From Perkinsus olseni (taxonomy: Eukaryota; Perkinsozoa; Perkinsida; Perkinsidae): a stretch of DNA of 64,000 nt. A program made the translations under genes and the position numbers. The notes beneath the pieces are model-generated. The model was not told the DNA's origin. It saw only the letters and a list, made by a program, of their open reading frames with translations, and ran no database searches. Every line of letters starts with the position of its first letter. The first letter of the stretch is position 1. The stretch is taken from contig JABANP010000104.1 of assembly GCA_013115135.1 (NCBI GenBank), positions 1 through 64,000 on the forward strand, read 5' to 3'. Shown in pieces: positions 61,674 through 64,000 of this stretch.

Positions 61674-63100
61674 TCAGGTCAGTCTGGCCGTATGGACCTC
61701 ACGAATCGTGTAAGATTTGGTAAGAGTGGAGGCCGCCCTGGTGACCAATTGAGAAGGTCATCAGTAGCGTCTCATGATACCACAAGAGACACGGAATCGT
61801 ATTCTCGTGCATGTGAAAAGAGCGCATCATAACGATCGATTATCGTCGTCGAAACTTGCCGGTTACACGGTTATAGTCCTTCGTTATGCCATCATGTCTC
61901 TGGGTAGGACCTATTGCGAGATCTTTGCCAAGCTCGCCTTTAGCCCGTCAATTCCGACAACTTGCTCATTCACAGACCTCCCGTCACCTCAATAATTCCG
62001 ACCTCTCCATGTTCCACAGCCAAACCCGATTATGGCAACTCGAATAACTCCAAGAGCTTTCTCGCATCAACCACAGAACTCCTCGAGGCAATACAGTACT
62101 CCGAAAAGGGTTGTAGCTCGTCCTTCATAAGAACACAATCTACTAACGCCGGCTAAGTCGACCAACACCTCCTCGGACACCCGTTTCTGATTAATCGCAA
62201 CTGCCAGTAGAATTCGCCGTAGAGAGAAACTGTTATCATGGTGACGATGATGAGAGCTGGCGTAACACAAAATGAAGGGTATGAAAAATGCTGATGTCAC
62301 CATCATCGGTGACCTCACTGCTGCTACCGTCATTATTATACCCGACTACGTCGTACGGAAATCTGAGGCAGATTGAACCTTATTCGCAACATTACGTTGA
62401 AGCACGCACCACAGACATTGTCACCGCTAAGTATAGAGATCAAACACTCGCCAACAGGCAGATACAGACGAATTGGATATGGTACGGTATGAAATATTAT
62501 CAGAATACAGTTTTGTCTTGGACGATTTACTAACGTGTCGAATAGTTTTCACCGAGTTGAACATGTCCAACCCTATGAAGTTAGAGACCCGAACAATGAA
62601 GATTGAGGGAATATAAAAAGTTTTAATTCAGCTTGACCAACCGCATCACGAGACGACCGTTTCATCACTCGGTGTGGCGGTCGCAGTAGCTTCGAAGATA
62701 CAAAAGTGGTATCCAGCCTTCACAGTGCAATGAAATGGAGTGTTACATACAGTGTGTTCGAGGTTGGACATCGTAAGGCCTTATAATAATTTTAAGGCCT
62801 TATTATAATATGATTACCATACGGGTATAGCTGGCATTGTAAACACCTTGCGATACCTTAATAACGGCACATCACATTGATTGCCTTAACTTTTCTATTC
62901 TATTTCATCATTGGTGTGGCTGCTTTTTTATTGTTTATTGCTTTTTTAGAATTTCGCTAACGAAAAGATACTTCCTACCATTTGCCCTCTATACCACCAA
63001 AATTTTTGGTCCAAAAAAACCTCACACTTATCGAAGGGCTTTTCCCCTTAAAATCAATCCGTTTGACACAGTTCGCTTCCAGCCCGCCGGCAGTCATTCT
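61674..63100. other. No gene recognised
   Basis: Short ORFs only. The GGCCTTATAATAATTTTAAG block near 62780-62812 is partly repeated in tandem (AAGGCCTTATTATAAT). Confidence 0.45.
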
Positions 63101-63541
63101 TCACAAAACTCCACCATCATCCCGCGTCCCCTGGCTGACCCTTACGGTTGTCCTGGAACATAATCGTCCAACTGCGGGCAATGCTTCTCCTTCCCGTCGA
63201 AATCCAACAGGCATTGACACTCGCAAGTCAGCAAACGAACCAACCATTGAAGCTTCCGGGTATCTGGAGTTGAGGAAATGCAAGTTGTCGCTAGATAGCA
63301 AGATTACACCTGGTGGTTTGAGTAGCTTGTAGACGGTGGCATCGATGACGATCCACCACGAGCTGCCTCCTGCCTTGGCCGCCTCGCCAGAAAAGACCAA
63401 GTCACGCATAACCGACGGTGCAGCTAAGCTGGTGCGATGGGCATGGGCGAAGACTGGTCCTAGATCCCAAGTTCTAGTCCCAGCCGAAGCATCGTTCTCA
63501 CTCACCATCATATGTAGCTTCCTTGACGATACCTCCATCAC
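63101..63541 (-). CDS. Hypothetical ORF, 146 residues
   Basis: ATG-started. The frame includes SSWWIVIDATVYKLLKPPGV then ILLSSDNLHFLNSRYPEASM. Overlapping plus-strand ORFs cover the same bases, and I have no homology, so its reality is uncertain. Confidence 0.3.
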   Translation of the reverse strand: MMEVSSRKLHMMVSENDASAGTRTWDLGPVFAHAHRTSLAAPSVMRDLVFSGEAAKAGGSSWWIVIDATVYKLLKPPGVILLSSDNLHFLNSRYPEASMVGSFADLRVSMPVGFRREGEALPAVGRLCSRTTVRVSQGTRDDGGVL

Positions 63542-63677
63542 AGTAAGACAGAACTGCCGAGTTTATGCAATGCCGCTCGTTCGGGGGTGGATTGTCGAAA
63601 CCCTGAAACTTGAAGCGATAGCCACCCTCGAAAGCGAAGGCACCACAGACAAGGTTAGCAATACGTTGGCATGTTAA

Positions 63678-64000
63678 ACAAGACGCGAGAGCTCGTAGGA
63701 AGAATAAGCGTCTAGCTTGTGAGAGGAAGTTGCCGCATTCAAGCTACTCCGATGACCATTGAAAGCGACCGGCTAGAAGAACACTCGACTTGAGAAATGA
63801 CGGGAAACGAGATGTCTAAAACAGGATGATTCGCCCTGAAGAGGTTTGATGACGTTGCAAGGACGACATCGATGAGAGCTCGGTCCCACTGTTGTTGTGC
63901 AAGTGCACAACTATGGCCCCTAAGCCTAGCCTGACGCTAGTTGATGACTTTATCAGTGTTATTATTGGCAGAAGCTCAGGATTCCACGAAACCATTGACT
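63678..64000. other. Window end, no gene recognised
   Basis: No ORF or repeat that I can support. Confidence 0.5.

Noticed and set aside
1..64000. CRISPR arrays, bacterial operons or phage genes
   Set aside because: No regularly spaced direct repeats. The genes are spliced and eukaryotic, with no ribosome-binding-site pattern.

Overview
The window is eukaryotic nuclear DNA. It carries spliced genes with very short GT-AG introns, a eukaryotic tRNA-Asn, and no operon structure. Short introns, many secreted cysteine-rich or signal-peptide proteins, a pepsin-like protease and dense small repeats fit a perkinsid-type alveolate (Perkinsus or a relative). That assignment is an inference, at about 0.6 confidence. 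I rebuilt seven conserved genes exon by exon. In six of them the exon lengths sum to a multiple of three and every junction keeps the frame.

Layout. Positions 1-4600: a perfect 62-bp foldback, a decayed retroelement fragment and two small hypothetical ORFs. 4647-11801: TSR1 and NOL10/ENP2 in tandem on the minus strand, both ribosome biogenesis factors, then the RNA polymerase subunit RPB6 divergently on plus. 12242-14666: a secreted five-repeat cysteine/tryptophan protein and a frameshifted pepsin-like protease. 14908-16356: a seven-exon alpha/beta hydrolase. 20778-23024: an RBR (RING-IBR-RING) ubiquitin ligase with a predicted C-terminal membrane segment. 23.1-39.8 kb: mostly minus-strand multi-exon genes. 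The firm ones are an RCHY1/PIRH2-type ubiquitin ligase (30543-33488) and an LC8-type dynein light chain (33769-34431). Several others are clear coding exons that I cannot name. 40.9-41.9 kb: a plus-strand gene with an F-box-like start.

The right third (42-64 kb) is different. It has two DNA elements sharing the same ACTACACC terminal inverted repeat, a retrotransposon remnant, intronless genes for small secreted proteins (including a tandem pair of cysteine-rich peptides), a beta-propeller gene whose last exons are duplicated, a tRNA-Asn and several diverged repeats.

The most interesting signal lies in the introns. Three short sequence families recur inside introns of unrelated genes. Family T looks like the variable-loop plus T-arm piece of a tRNA. 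Family R is an inverted repeat, GTATCTT...GGTYGACC...AAGATAC. Family S is AATTTCGTGGCGCGTGACG. TSR1 alone carries all three, and T and S occur in both orientations. Intron lengths in the six fully solved genes are bimodal: 25 of 35 are 44-74 nt, nine are 158-346 nt and one is 1282 nt. This looks like intron creation or colonisation by several tiny introner-like elements. Whether it is already described would need a literature and genome-wide check.
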